A DNA stretch of 64,000 nucleotides from the NCBI GenBank assembly GCA_947480015.1, contig CANKBS010000002.1, forward strand, positions 1 to 64,000. Reading direction: 5' to 3'. The stretch is from Sphingobacteriaceae bacterium (GTDB taxonomy: Bacteria > Bacteroidota > Bacteroidia > B-17B0 > Aurantibacillaceae). The position numbers were made by a program, and so were the translations under genes. The notes beneath the pieces are model-generated. The model had not been told where the DNA came from and did not search any database. It saw only the letters and a list, made by a program, of their open reading frames with translations. Below are positions 35,212 through 44,919 of this stretch, in pieces (positions within the stretch are counted from its first letter, which is position 1; each line of letters begins with the position of its first letter).

Positions 35212-36174
35212 ATGAAAAAAACCATTTTAATTCCCATTCTGTTTGTTTGTTTTTCCTTTACATTGGTTAAGGACAGTATTAATCCTACGCAATACAAGAT
35301 TTTTTCGAGTAAAAACCTGAAGGAAGCTAGCGTTACCGACATTGTAGCAGAAATGCAAAATTACGATGTGTTGTTTTTTGGCGAGGAACATAACGATTCG
35401 GTAGCGCATTTTTTACAGAATGAAGTCTTAAAAGCGATGTATACAAGCTTTGGTCCTAACACCACACTGAGCATGGAAATGTTTGAAAGCGATTGTCAAA
35501 TGGTTGTGGACGAGTATTTACAAGGATTTATACGTGAGAAAAATTTCACTAAGGAAGCCCGCAGTTGGAGCAATTACCGCAACTACAAACCCATGGTTGA
35601 ATTTGCAAAAGAAAAAAAACTAAATGTAATTGCAGCCAATGCACCGGCCCGTTATGTAAACATGGCCGCCCGCAATGGTTTAAGTTCATTAAACCAATTA
35701 TCGAAAACAGCCAAGCGTTTTTTACCACCGCTACCCTACGATACCGCAACCGGTGCTTATTATACCAAATTTACCGATTTGATGTCCGATGGTCGTAATG
35801 CGGGTGTGCCAAGTAAAGATACTTCTAAAGCAGTTGTTGCAGCCCCTGCCCCATCAATGAGCAGCATGATGCCCAAACATTTGATTCACTCACAATCGTT
35901 ATGGGATGCCGGCATGGCATATTCGATTAGTAACGTATTTAAAACTAACAAAAAAGCCAAAGTGCTTCAATTAAACGGACGTTTTCACAGCGATCAGGGG
36001 TTTGGCGCGGTAGCCCAATTAAAAAAATACAATCCAAAATTAAGAATCTTAATTATTTCCTGTTTTAACGGCGAAAGTAATTTCCCGAATTCGCTTAAAC
36101 CGGAAGATCATAAAAATTTAGGCGATTATATTATTTACACCGACCCCACCGTTCCAAGGACATATAAAGACTAA
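35212..36174 (+). CDS. ChaN-like (haem-binding/Tiki superfamily) exported protein
   Basis: This 320-residue protein has a signal peptide (TILIPILFVCFSFTLV). ChaN-type blocks are seen: YDVLFFGEEHNDSVAHFLQ, LSMEMFESDCQ, YLQGFIREKNF, WSNYRNYKPMVEFAKEKKLNVIAANAPARYVN and QLNGRFHSDQGFG. Members bind haem or act as metalloproteases; no activity is shown here. A TACATTTG -7 box is at 35190-35197, 15 bases before the start. Confidence 0.85.
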   Translation: MKKTILIPILFVCFSFTLVKDSINPTQYKIFSSKNLKEASVTDIVAEMQNYDVLFFGEEHNDSVAHFLQNEVLKAMYTSFGPNTTLSMEMFESDCQMVVDEYLQGFIREKNFTKEARSWSNYRNYKPMVEFAKEKKLNVIAANAPARYVNMAARNGLSSLNQLSKTAKRFLPPLPYDTATGAYYTKFTDLMSDGRNAGVPSKDTSKAVVAAPAPSMSSMMPKHLIHSQSLWDAGMAYSISNVFKTNKKAKVLQLNGRFHSDQGFGAVAQLKKYNPKLRILIISCFNGESNFPNSLKPEDHKNLGDYIIYTDPTVPRTYKD

Positions 36175-36282
36175 TTTTTTTTGACCAATGTCACAGTACA
36201 AAAGGTCGTTTGTTTAAAAGCAAACATTTATTATCTTTACTTCAAACAGAACTCAATCTTAGCTCATTAAAGCTGAATAAAA

Positions 36283-37656
36283 ATGATCGGGTATTATTTG
36301 AAGACGTTTAAACAAAACACCCTTAGGTTAAAAATCTTTGCGTTGGCATTTCTCGCCGTTGTTACGTTTCATCCCATTCAGTCTTTTTCACAAGCCAACA
36401 TTTCAGGTTTCCCCTTATCTACAGAGGCGACAAAGGCTTTGGTAGATAGTTTGGCCAATCAGATTAACAAATACTACGTGCTTAAAGATCAGGCTGTAAA
36501 AATGAGCGCCTATATCCGAAAACGGTATAAAGAAGGGCATTACAACAACATTAAAGATCCACATACCCTTGCAGGAGCGCTGACTTCCGACATTTTATTT
36601 ATTAACCGCGATGAGCATTTTTATGTGGAATATAATCCGCGTATGGCCAATGAATTGTTAGGTAATATTGACGATGTGCCTAAGATGGTGGCCGAGCGGT
36701 TGAAACAAGATCAGGATAAAAATTTTGGTTTTAAAAAAGTTGAAATTCTAAATGGCAATATTGGGTATTTGGAGATTAGCACCTTTTCGCGGTTGAATAA
36801 ATATTCGAAAGCCACGGCAGATGCCGCTTTAAAACTTTTGAGTAACACAAAAGCGCTCATCATTGATTTGCGCTATGGTACCGGAGGTTCGGTAGATATG
36901 GTGAATCATATCATTTCACATTTTTTTAAAGAAAAAACACACATTGCCGATATTTATATTCGCAACGAAAATGTAACGGTACCCTACTGGACAACACCCG
37001 ATTCGAGCTATGGGGCCTTGCGTGATATTCCGATTTACATTTTAATATCCTATAAAACATTTTCTGCAGCAGAAGTGTTGAGTTATGAATTGCAGAGTTT
37101 AAAACGTGCGACCATCATTGGTGAGTATTCGCGTGGTGGCGCACATGCGGTGTCATACCGCCCGCTTAGCAGCGGTTTTATAACCGATATGCCTTTTGGT
37201 AATTTTACGTCACCGGTTACAAAAAAGAATTGGGAACGTGTGGGCGTTACGCCAGATATAAAGGTTAATTCGGACCGCGCTCAGGAATTGGCTGAAATTC
37301 GAATTTTTGAAGATGCCTTTGAAAAAACAAAAGATTCGACTGAGATTAAAAAACTAAAATGGCAGCTTGACATTATACAATCCATGCATCATCCCTTACA
37401 ATTGGATACCACCACACTGATTAAGTTTTCGGGCTTTTACGGACCGTTTACCATAACCTTTGCAAATGGCAGTTTATACTATCAAAAAACCGGTAAAGCT
37501 AAATTTGCTTTAGTGCCGATGACCAGCTACAGCATGCGTCCGAAAGGCAGCGATGCCTTTATCATTGAGTTTTACAAAAACATTTATGGGAAAATAAACC
37601 GCATTACCACCATTTACGATGACGGTCGCATTGAAAATGCCGAGCGGACAGATTAA
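36283..37656 (+). CDS. S41-family C-terminal-processing-like peptidase
   Basis: The protein has 457 residues with an N-terminal export signal (LALAFLAVVTFHPIQSFSQ). The N-terminal helical domain (residues ~40-125) resembles the IRBP/retinol-binding branch of S41. The protease core has IIDLRYGTGGSVDM and SYKTFSAAEVLSYEL, with the likely nucleophile S261. The C-terminal beta-rich part (~370-457) is of the kind seen in serine-hydrolase accessory domains. It is probably periplasmic; the substrate is unknown. Confidence 0.87.
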   Translation: MIGYYLKTFKQNTLRLKIFALAFLAVVTFHPIQSFSQANISGFPLSTEATKALVDSLANQINKYYVLKDQAVKMSAYIRKRYKEGHYNNIKDPHTLAGALTSDILFINRDEHFYVEYNPRMANELLGNIDDVPKMVAERLKQDQDKNFGFKKVEILNGNIGYLEISTFSRLNKYSKATADAALKLLSNTKALIIDLRYGTGGSVDMVNHIISHFFKEKTHIADIYIRNENVTVPYWTTPDSSYGALRDIPIYILISYKTFSAAEVLSYELQSLKRATIIGEYSRGGAHAVSYRPLSSGFITDMPFGNFTSPVTKKNWERVGVTPDIKVNSDRAQELAEIRIFEDAFEKTKDSTEIKKLKWQLDIIQSMHHPLQLDTTTLIKFSGFYGPFTITFANGSLYYQKTGKAKFALVPMTSYSMRPKGSDAFIIEFYKNIYGKINRITTIYDDGRIENAERTD

Positions 37657-37782
37657 GCACGTTAGCCAATAGGCTAAATAGACTCCTGATTAGCCTTTGT
37701 TTTTCCGGATTTCTGAATGTGAAACTTACGTTAAAAAAAATAAAATTATTTAGATTAATTAAAAATTGTAGAAAAACATAGT

Positions 37783-37790
37783 TACATTTG
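37783..37790 (+). promoter_or_regulatory. -7 box at the head of the carbon-uptake block
   Basis: TACATTTG matches TAnnTTTG and lies nine bases before the TTG start at 37800. Transcription would start at or almost at the codon, so a leaderless or near-leaderless message is possible. No -33 element at normal distance is seen. Confidence 0.45.
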
Positions 37791-37799
37791 TAAACCATT

Positions 37800-38159
37800 T
37801 TGAAAACGAAAAGAAAAATACTTGCCATTCTGAATCTGATGTTATTCATCAGTTCATTGTTATTTGGCTCTTTGAGTGGTTTTCTCTCTGTACCTAATTT
37901 AACCGCCCCTAGTCATTTCAAATTCCAGTATGCCGAAAAGCATAACCTGGACAATGGCAAGTGTTCTCAATTGGCTTATGAAGAAAATGAGAATGAAAAT
38001 GAAACCGATACTGTTTCACAGGTTGAGATTTTTTTAGCTGCCTTTCATTTAAGTGTTTTCCATCTTGATGCGCCTGCTGCCAGGCATTATTCCTCCCTCG
38101 CTCTTTTAAACAAACCCTCTAAGCCGATTTACATTTCGGTGTGTAATTTTCGTATCTGA
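37800..38159 (+). CDS. Small exported protein upstream of dabA
   Basis: The protein has 119 residues if the TTG at 37800 is the start; ATG 37839 is the alternative. It shows an N-terminal export or membrane segment (ILAILNLMLFISSLLFGSL), an acidic middle (YEENENENETDT) and a hydrophobic aromatic C-terminus (KPIYISVCNFRI). I recognise no family. Its plan (N-terminal segment, acidic Asn/Glu stretch, tail ending basic-Ile) is shared with the proteins at 42663 and 54636, which also precede inorganic-anion transporters. The DabA gene follows after 109 bases. Confidence 0.6.
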   Translation: MKTKRKILAILNLMLFISSLLFGSLSGFLSVPNLTAPSHFKFQYAEKHNLDNGKCSQLAYEENENENETDTVSQVEIFLAAFHLSVFHLDAPAARHYSSLALLNKPSKPIYISVCNFRI

Positions 38160-38268
38160 TAAATTTTTCGCCCTGTTTTAACCGGGTTGATGCTATTATG
38201 CATGATTGTGCTTTTGTTCTAAACAAACAATTAAAAATTTATTTTATTTAATCCGCCGAAAAAGAAAC

Positions 38269-40761
38269 ATGTTTCCAAAATCAAATCCGTATAACGAACA
38301 GGATGTCTTGCATGATCTGAAACACTTTTTACCGGCCCAATCTCCGTTAAAAGATTTCATCCATCATAACACCTTACATGCCTTTCAGAACGTAAAGTTT
38401 TTTGAAGCGCTGCGTTATGCGTCTAAAATTTTCGGTTATAAGGTATCCTTGTCGTTAGACGAATACCGTAACCATTTTATTACCGGAAGAATTACCAATT
38501 CAGGGCTAGAGAAGGCCATTGAAAACCGTTTTGGTCATGCCGCCATCCCCGAGTGGCGTGCCCGAACAATTACTAAAAAATACGATCTTTCAGCAACTAC
38601 CCGCGTTGGACAAGTTAGAGCCAACTGGGAAAAATATTACAATGTTGATTTGGACCTTTTGGTTCACCCTATTTTATTTCGTACCATTTGTAGTTATTTG
38701 GATCAAGGAATTTCCATTTGGAATTTTCCGGTTTTGCACAAGGGGTTTTTAAATTCCATTCGTGAAATGGAAAAAAACACCTACTCCAGTTTCTTTCAAA
38801 CCCGTCGTGCAAAGGAATTATTAAACAGTCGTTGCAAAATTTCGGATCTTTTAAAAATTCTGGTAGGCGATGAATCACTTTATACACACTACCTCTACGA
38901 TCAACAATTTGCGCATCAAGGCTGGTCAGGCATTGTGTCGGCAGTAGAAGATTTTCCTGAAACGCTTTTAGACACGAAACGGATTACCTTAAAAGACATT
39001 ATTATTTTTGAGTTACTTCTTGAAATTGATGCCCTAGACCATAAGTTTGGTGAGATCTGGTCACCACTTGGCTTCAAAATCGAACACAAACCTCACGATT
39101 TGTTTGAAGAGGTCAAAGAATCGGAATTGAATATGGTGATGGGTCTTTGGCAAGATGCTTTTGAATGGAGTTATTATAACGATGTGTTGTCGGCTATTGT
39201 TCAGAAAAAAGACAGTGCTGTAAACACCGAGCAGACCAGTTTTCAGGCCATGTTTTGTATTGATGATCGCGAAATATCTTTACGTGATTATTTAGAGAAA
39301 ATGGATAAGGACTGTGCCACCTATGGCACACCCGGCTTTTTTGGTGTGGAATTTTTCTTCCAACCCGAATACGGAAAGTCTTATACCAAACAATGTCCGG
39401 CACCGGTTACGCCAAAATTTTTAATTAAAGAAATTGAAAGTAAGGAAGATCGAAAAATGGATGTACACTTTAATAAAGGTACACACTCACTTTTACAAGG
39501 ACTCATCATTGCTCCCACTTTGGGTTTTTGGTCGGCTTTTCGTTTACTGATCAGTATATTCAGACCATCCATTAGTCCGGCTACGTCCTCTTCGTTCAGT
39601 CACATGGCCAAAACTTCTAAGTTGTCAATTCGATATAAGCCGGAAGTGCCGAATGAAAATAATTTGCAAATAGGTTATACCATCACTGAAATGGCCGATC
39701 GTGTTGAATCCTTACTAAAAAGTATAGGATTGGTGAAAGATTTTGCACCATTGGTTTATTCGATGGGACATGGTTCGAGCAGCACGAACAATCCGCATTA
39801 TGCCGCATACAACTGTGGCGCCTGCAGTGGACGAACAGGTTCAGTAAATGCCCGTGTACTTTGTTATATGGCTAATCAGCCTGAAGTACGTGAGCAGTTG
39901 AAAAAACGTGGCCTTGAGATTCCTACTAAAACCCAGTTTGTAGGCGGTTTACACGATACCACCCGTGATGAAGTGATGTTTTACGATGAGGACATTTTAA
40001 GTAAAGAAAATGCTGCCTTACATTTAAAAAACATTGACTCGTTTAAAAAAGCATTGGATCTCAACGCGAAAGAACGCTCCCGTCGTTTTGCTTTAATTAA
40101 TACAAAAGACTCTGCTCATAAAATTCACAAAAAAGTTTTGGTCCGTTCGGTTTCCCTTTTTGAACCACGACCTGAATTAAACCACGCCACCAATGCCTTG
40201 TGTATTGTAGGAGGCAGAGCGTTAACGAAGAATATCTTTCTCGACCGTAGAGCCTTTGCCAATTCGTACGATTATAAAATTGACCCCGAAGGAAGCATTT
40301 TGGTAAACATCATGAAACCATTGGGGCCGGTTTGTGGTGGTATAAATCTCGAATATTATTTTTCGCGGGTAGATAATCATAAACTTGGTGCAGGTACAAA
40401 ACTGCCGCACAATGTAATGGGTTTGTTTGGCGTGGCGAATGGTTTTGACGGTGACCTTCGTCCGGGTTTACCAAGCCAGATGATAGAAGTGCATGAGCCT
40501 GTGCGTTTGTTATTACTTGTGGAACATTTTCCGGATGTCGTTTTAAAAACCATTCAATCGGAAGATGCCATGTATGAGTGGTACATTAACGACTGGATTC
40601 ATTTAATAGCCCTTAACCCGGAGACAAAGGAATTGCATTATTTTCAAAATGGTGTGTTTATCCCTTATGAACCCAATAAAGAACCAATTGCCCATACATC
40701 AGATATGGAATCCCTGATTGAAAAACACACTGATAATATACCTGTACATATTTTAGACTAG
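38269..40761 (+). CDS. dabA: Inorganic-carbon transporter subunit DabA (DUF2309)
   Basis: DabA is the carbonic-anhydrase-like, zinc-binding subunit of the DAB complex. It hydrates CO2 to bicarbonate on the cytoplasmic face, driven by cation flow through DabB. The protein has about 830 residues from ATG 38269; the open frame begins earlier at a TTG. The zinc-site residues are C330 and D332 (CIDDRE), H501 (MGHGSS) and C516 (NCGAC). The CxD and the 15-residue H-to-C spacing match the characterised Halothiobacillus protein. The opening LKHFLPAQSPLKDFIHHN is also conserved. dabB follows after 3 bases. Confidence 0.93.
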   Translation: MFPKSNPYNEQDVLHDLKHFLPAQSPLKDFIHHNTLHAFQNVKFFEALRYASKIFGYKVSLSLDEYRNHFITGRITNSGLEKAIENRFGHAAIPEWRARTITKKYDLSATTRVGQVRANWEKYYNVDLDLLVHPILFRTICSYLDQGISIWNFPVLHKGFLNSIREMEKNTYSSFFQTRRAKELLNSRCKISDLLKILVGDESLYTHYLYDQQFAHQGWSGIVSAVEDFPETLLDTKRITLKDIIIFELLLEIDALDHKFGEIWSPLGFKIEHKPHDLFEEVKESELNMVMGLWQDAFEWSYYNDVLSAIVQKKDSAVNTEQTSFQAMFCIDDREISLRDYLEKMDKDCATYGTPGFFGVEFFFQPEYGKSYTKQCPAPVTPKFLIKEIESKEDRKMDVHFNKGTHSLLQGLIIAPTLGFWSAFRLLISIFRPSISPATSSSFSHMAKTSKLSIRYKPEVPNENNLQIGYTITEMADRVESLLKSIGLVKDFAPLVYSMGHGSSSTNNPHYAAYNCGACSGRTGSVNARVLCYMANQPEVREQLKKRGLEIPTKTQFVGGLHDTTRDEVMFYDEDILSKENAALHLKNIDSFKKALDLNAKERSRRFALINTKDSAHKIHKKVLVRSVSLFEPRPELNHATNALCIVGGRALTKNIFLDRRAFANSYDYKIDPEGSILVNIMKPLGPVCGGINLEYYFSRVDNHKLGAGTKLPHNVMGLFGVANGFDGDLRPGLPSQMIEVHEPVRLLLLVEHFPDVVLKTIQSEDAMYEWYINDWIHLIALNPETKELHYFQNGVFIPYEPNKEPIAHTSDMESLIEKHTDNIPVHILD

Positions 40762-40764
40762 ATC

Positions 40765-42639
40765 ATGACCGATACTTCGTTGTTACATATTTTTATGCTG
40801 GTGCCTTTGATCGGGTTTATTATTAGCTTGTTTATTGCTGAAAAAAGAGAGGCACTTATTTCTGCCATCGCTTTTTCAACGGTAGGGCTGCATTTTTTAC
40901 TTTTCTTTTCCTACTTCATTATCTGGATGATGCATGATCATAATGACATTACCATAAAAGACTTTGTTGTTTTTAAATCAACCGGTTATGAATTTTATTT
41001 AGACTTTTATTTTGATCGCATCACGGCCACTTACTCGTTTGTTGGATCCTTATTAACCTTTCTTGTATCTATTTACAGCCGGTTTTATTTGCATCGTGAA
41101 CCCGGTTACAAACGTTTCTTTAATACCCTTTTGTTATTTTATTTAGGATACAACATCACCGTTTATTCGGGTAATCTAGAAACACTTTTTATTGGCTGGG
41201 AAATTTTAGGCATTTGTTCTTTTTTACTCATTGCCTTTTACCGTGAACGTTTTTTACCGGTTCGTAATGCCTTAAAGGTATTTACGGTTTACCGAATAGG
41301 TGACGTGGGTTTAATTTTGGCCATGTGGATGAGTCATCATTTGTGGCATCAAAACATTTCATTCTTTCAATTACGTAACGACTTGTTGGTACATACCGAA
41401 CTTGAAAGTCACACTTGGATTGGAATTTTTATTTCACTTATGATTTTGATAACCGCTGCGGCTAAATCGGCCCAATTACCGTTTTCGAGTTGGTTGCCAA
41501 GAGCCATGGAAGGACCAACCCCATCGAGTGCTATTTTTTACGGATCACTTTCGGTGCACTTAGGCGCATTTTTGTTGATGCGTACTTATGAGTTATGGGA
41601 GAATCAATACATTGTGCGTGTACTCATTATTTTATTAGGATTAAGCACCAGTATCATTTCCACACTCATTGCACGTGTGCAATCATCCGTAAAAAGTCAG
41701 ATCGCGTATTCATCGGTAGCACAAATTGGAATTATATTTATTGAAGTAGCCTTAGGTTTGGAGAACATTGCTTTGATACACTTTGCCGGAAATGCCTTTT
41801 TAAGAACTTACCAGTTATTGGTATCCCCTTCGGTAGCCAGTTATTTAATTCGTGAGCAATTTTATAATTATAAACCACGTGTATTAACCATTGAAGACAC
41901 CTGGCCTAAAAAAATTGAACATTCGGTTTACTTATTAAGTTTAAAAGAATGGGATTTGGATGTACTCATGTCGAAGTACCTATGGAATCCTTTAAAACGA
42001 ATCGGACGGAAATTAAATTTCATGAGTTTAAAAAGCATTTTATATGTTTTTGCGCCATTGTATATGATTGGTCTGGTTTGTTTGTACAATAAGGTGACTA
42101 TACCTCCCATGGTGCATGCCTATGTACCGTTGTTTTTTTCGCTCATTGGTTTACTCATGGTATTAAAAGCTTTCTCTGAAAATAAAAGCATTTTCTTAGC
42201 CTGGATTCTCATTATGATGAATCACTTCTGGGTAGCCTTAGCCGTATCATTTAATGAGGATTTCAGCTTTGGTCAAGTTCATTTATATTTAAGTGGCATT
42301 GTGGTTGCTGGCACTGTTGGTTTACTGTCATTAAGAAAAATAAAATTATTAGAGAATAGTTTGGACCTCAGTAAATTTCATGGGCATGTGTATGAACATC
42401 CTAAAATGGCTTTTATATTTTTAATTGCTTGTTTGGGTTTAACCGGATTTCCGATCACCCCAACTTTTATTGGCGAAGATGTTATATTCAGTCACATCCA
42501 CGAGGGACAGTATTTACTTGCCTTTTTTACTTCTTTAAGCTTTATTATTGACGGCTTAGCCTTAGTGAGAATTTATGCACGCGTATTTTTGGGACCACAC
42601 ATTAAGACCTATCACGAAACACCTTATCGTTCATCTTAA
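40765..42639 (+). CDS. dabB: DabB, NuoL/MrpA-type cation-conducting subunit
   Basis: This 624-residue membrane protein of the proton-conducting transporter family has some 14-16 hydrophobic segments. Motifs include TLFIGWEILGICSFLLIAFYRERF and AAKSAQLPFSSWLPRAMEGPTPSSA, the latter being the conserved channel helix of NuoL/MrpA. Close linkage to dabA and the absence of other complex I or Mrp genes identify it as DabB, which would use the proton or sodium gradient to drive DabA. It is longer than typical DabB (about 500-550), with an insert around residues 375-420. Confidence 0.9.
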   Translation: MTDTSLLHIFMLVPLIGFIISLFIAEKREALISAIAFSTVGLHFLLFFSYFIIWMMHDHNDITIKDFVVFKSTGYEFYLDFYFDRITATYSFVGSLLTFLVSIYSRFYLHREPGYKRFFNTLLLFYLGYNITVYSGNLETLFIGWEILGICSFLLIAFYRERFLPVRNALKVFTVYRIGDVGLILAMWMSHHLWHQNISFFQLRNDLLVHTELESHTWIGIFISLMILITAAAKSAQLPFSSWLPRAMEGPTPSSAIFYGSLSVHLGAFLLMRTYELWENQYIVRVLIILLGLSTSIISTLIARVQSSVKSQIAYSSVAQIGIIFIEVALGLENIALIHFAGNAFLRTYQLLVSPSVASYLIREQFYNYKPRVLTIEDTWPKKIEHSVYLLSLKEWDLDVLMSKYLWNPLKRIGRKLNFMSLKSILYVFAPLYMIGLVCLYNKVTIPPMVHAYVPLFFSLIGLLMVLKAFSENKSIFLAWILIMMNHFWVALAVSFNEDFSFGQVHLYLSGIVVAGTVGLLSLRKIKLLENSLDLSKFHGHVYEHPKMAFIFLIACLGLTGFPITPTFIGEDVIFSHIHEGQYLLAFFTSLSFIIDGLALVRIYARVFLGPHIKTYHETPYRSS

Positions 42640-42662
42640 TAATGATAAAAGAATTAAGAGCA

Positions 42663-43007
42663 ATGAAACTAAAAAAAATAAGCACATCGGCACTTTGCTA
42701 CCTCATATTGGCGGCATTTTTCAGCGTGATTTGCATGGAGGTCACCTATGCGAAATTTCACAGTCATAAAGTAGAAGTATCGCCGGTAAACAATTTAAAT
42801 GTTGGCGATTTGAATATCATTGTTGAGGAAGAAAGTGACGCATCTGAACTTGTTAATGATTTTCATTTCACTCATGTTTTTGGCTACTTCAACTTAATTT
42901 CGGTATTTATTTTTATTGGTTTATTTTCGAGCTTCTTAATTTTTGTCCGATTCAACCTATTATTTAAGCTACCCATTTTTCTGCGTTACCGCGTACTCCG
43001 CATTTAG
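42663..43007 (+). CDS. Small membrane protein upstream of SulP-1
   Basis: The protein has about 114 residues from ATG 42663; a start at 42642 would overrun the usual basic N-terminus. An N-terminal hydrophobic segment with Cys (LCYLILAAFFSVICMEV) is followed by FHSHKVE, an acidic stretch (IIVEEESDASE) and a second membrane segment (LISVFIFIGLFSSFLIFV). The end is LPIFLRYRVLRI. The HSH motif and general plan recur in the protein at 54636. It lies 23 bases after dabB and 68 before SulP-1. Confidence 0.6.
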   Translation: MKLKKISTSALCYLILAAFFSVICMEVTYAKFHSHKVEVSPVNNLNVGDLNIIVEEESDASELVNDFHFTHVFGYFNLISVFIFIGLFSSFLIFVRFNLLFKLPIFLRYRVLRI

Positions 43008-43075
43008 ATTTTTTTTTAATCGTTGTTAAACAAATTGACATATTAAAAAATTAATCTTTAAATACAAAAAACAGA

Positions 43076-44686
43076 ATGCCTTCAACAAAAAAATTCATAC
43101 CTGCCGATGGACTCGCCGGTTTAAAACAAAATTTCTCTAAAGATGCCTTATCCGGCTTTCTTGTCTTCTTATTAGCCATGCCCTTAAGTTTGGGCATTGC
43201 CAAAGCTTCGGGGTTCCCTATGTTCTTTGGTTTGGTTACAGCCATTATTGGTGGTGTGGTCGTTAGTTTCTTTATGGGTTCACGCTTATCCATTAAAGGG
43301 CCTGCTGCCGGTTTAATAGTGATAGCCAGTGGTTCGGTTGCAGCATTTGGTGACGGAGAAACCGGTTGGCATCTAGCTTTGGGCGTAGTGGTCGTTGCCG
43401 GATTACTTCAAATTGTTTTTGGCGCCTTAAAACTAGGCAAGCTAGCCGACTTTTTTCCTAGCGCTGCCATACATGGTATGTTAGCTGCCATTGGCATTAT
43501 TATTATGGCCAAACAACTGCATTTACTTTTGGGCATCAATCCGTCTGAATTAAAAGGAAAAGAACCGCTTGAATTATTAGCCATGTTACCTGCAAGCATC
43601 ATGCATGAAAACGCTCATTTGGCTGAAATTGGTATTGCCTGTTTAGCCATCATGATCCTTTTAAGTTTAATTAAAAATGAAAAGATTAAAAAAATCCCCG
43701 CTCCGCTAGTTGTGCTTGCTGTATCCATTCCTTTAGGAATTGCACTACATATTAAAACCGATGGTGCCATTTCTAATTTTGCGCTGGTTAAAATTGGAAG
43801 TATTAGCGATGCCTTTAAAAGTGGATTAGTGAATGTAGACTTTTCGGGCATGTTCACGCATACCGGCGTTTTTATACAGTATGTAATTCTTTATTCATTA
43901 ATTGGTAGCCTCGAATCATTATTAACTGCAAAAGCCGTTGATCGTATGGATCCGTATAAACGCAAAACCGATTACGATAAAGATTTAATTGGTGTGGGTA
44001 TTGGCAATACCATAACCGGTATACTGGGTGGTTTACCCATGATTAGTGAGGTTGCCCGGAGTTCGGCCAATGTGAATTATGGAGCCAGAACCCGTTGGGC
44101 TAATTTCTTTCATGGTTTGTTTTTATTATTAGCCATATTAGTTGCGGTACCCTTCATCGAAATGATTCCTAATGTAGCGCTTGCAGCCATGTTGGTGTTT
44201 GTTGGATTCAGGTTAGCGCATCCAAAACAATTTGTACACACCCTTCATATTGGAAAAGAACAATTATTGGTTTTTACCATTACTATTATTGTGACCATTG
44301 CTACCGACCTTTTAATGGGCGTTGGCACCGGGATTCTCTTAGAACTCATCGTAAATGTAGTGAATGGCGCTTCTATAAAAGGACTGTTTAAAACCACTAT
44401 TGAAGTCGTGCAAGAAGGTAATAAATACACCATGTTTGTAAAGGGTGATTTGGTGTTTTCAAATTTACTCGGATTCAAAAAGAAATTTTTTGAAATCCCT
44501 GCCGGCATGATGATTGACATTGACATTTCGAATGCTAATATTGTAGATCATACCTGCATTGTTACCATCAATGGTATGATGGATGCTTACAAAGAGGATG
44601 GCAGCAAAGTGATGGTGGTTGGTTATGAAAACCACCGCCAATTGTCGAAAGATCCTACTTCAACCCGTATTTTAAAATTGAGCTAA
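43076..44686 (+). CDS. SulP-family inorganic anion transporter 1
   Basis: This 536-residue transporter of the SulP/SLC26 class has the N-terminal block SGFLVFLLAMPLSLGIAKASG, GSRLSIKGPAAGLIVIASG, and about 12-14 membrane segments. A C-terminal STAS-like domain (from ~440) ends near VVGYENHR. SulP members move sulfate, bicarbonate or other anions. Location beside dabAB, and with a second SulP next to a carbonic anhydrase, favours bicarbonate (BicA-like), but this is inference. Confidence 0.88.
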   Translation: MPSTKKFIPADGLAGLKQNFSKDALSGFLVFLLAMPLSLGIAKASGFPMFFGLVTAIIGGVVVSFFMGSRLSIKGPAAGLIVIASGSVAAFGDGETGWHLALGVVVVAGLLQIVFGALKLGKLADFFPSAAIHGMLAAIGIIIMAKQLHLLLGINPSELKGKEPLELLAMLPASIMHENAHLAEIGIACLAIMILLSLIKNEKIKKIPAPLVVLAVSIPLGIALHIKTDGAISNFALVKIGSISDAFKSGLVNVDFSGMFTHTGVFIQYVILYSLIGSLESLLTAKAVDRMDPYKRKTDYDKDLIGVGIGNTITGILGGLPMISEVARSSANVNYGARTRWANFFHGLFLLLAILVAVPFIEMIPNVALAAMLVFVGFRLAHPKQFVHTLHIGKEQLLVFTITIIVTIATDLLMGVGTGILLELIVNVVNGASIKGLFKTTIEVVQEGNKYTMFVKGDLVFSNLLGFKKKFFEIPAGMMIDIDISNANIVDHTCIVTINGMMDAYKEDGSKVMVVGYENHRQLSKDPTSTRILKLS

Positions 44687-44805
44687 GGCTCAAAAAAACT
44701 TGCCGTCCCCGGTTCAGTGTTTGGAAGTTTATTTCATAGTTTTCTATCAAACAAACTGACTGGGGATACGGCAAGACTTATTAATAAAAAAAGAGTCAAG
44801 GCTCA
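44685..44805. repeat. Inverted-repeat element after SulP-1
   Basis: A long imperfect hairpin pairs 44699-44723 (CTTGCCGT-CCCC-...-CAGTGTTTG) with 44748-44775 (CAAAC...CTGACTGGGGATACGGCAAG). Identical 8-base direct repeats AAGGCTCA stand at 44685-44692 and 44798-44805. It could be a terminator-like structure or a small mobile (MITE-like) element; it has no T-run directly after the stem. Confidence 0.6.
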
Positions 44806-44919
44806 GGGATGCTTGTCAAGTCGCGGCAGATTGTTGCATTAATTGGTTACTGGTAATATTAAACTATAACCGGAATTTTGTCAAGACAAATTGGAACGGC
44901 CTCTCTAAAACAAATTAAC

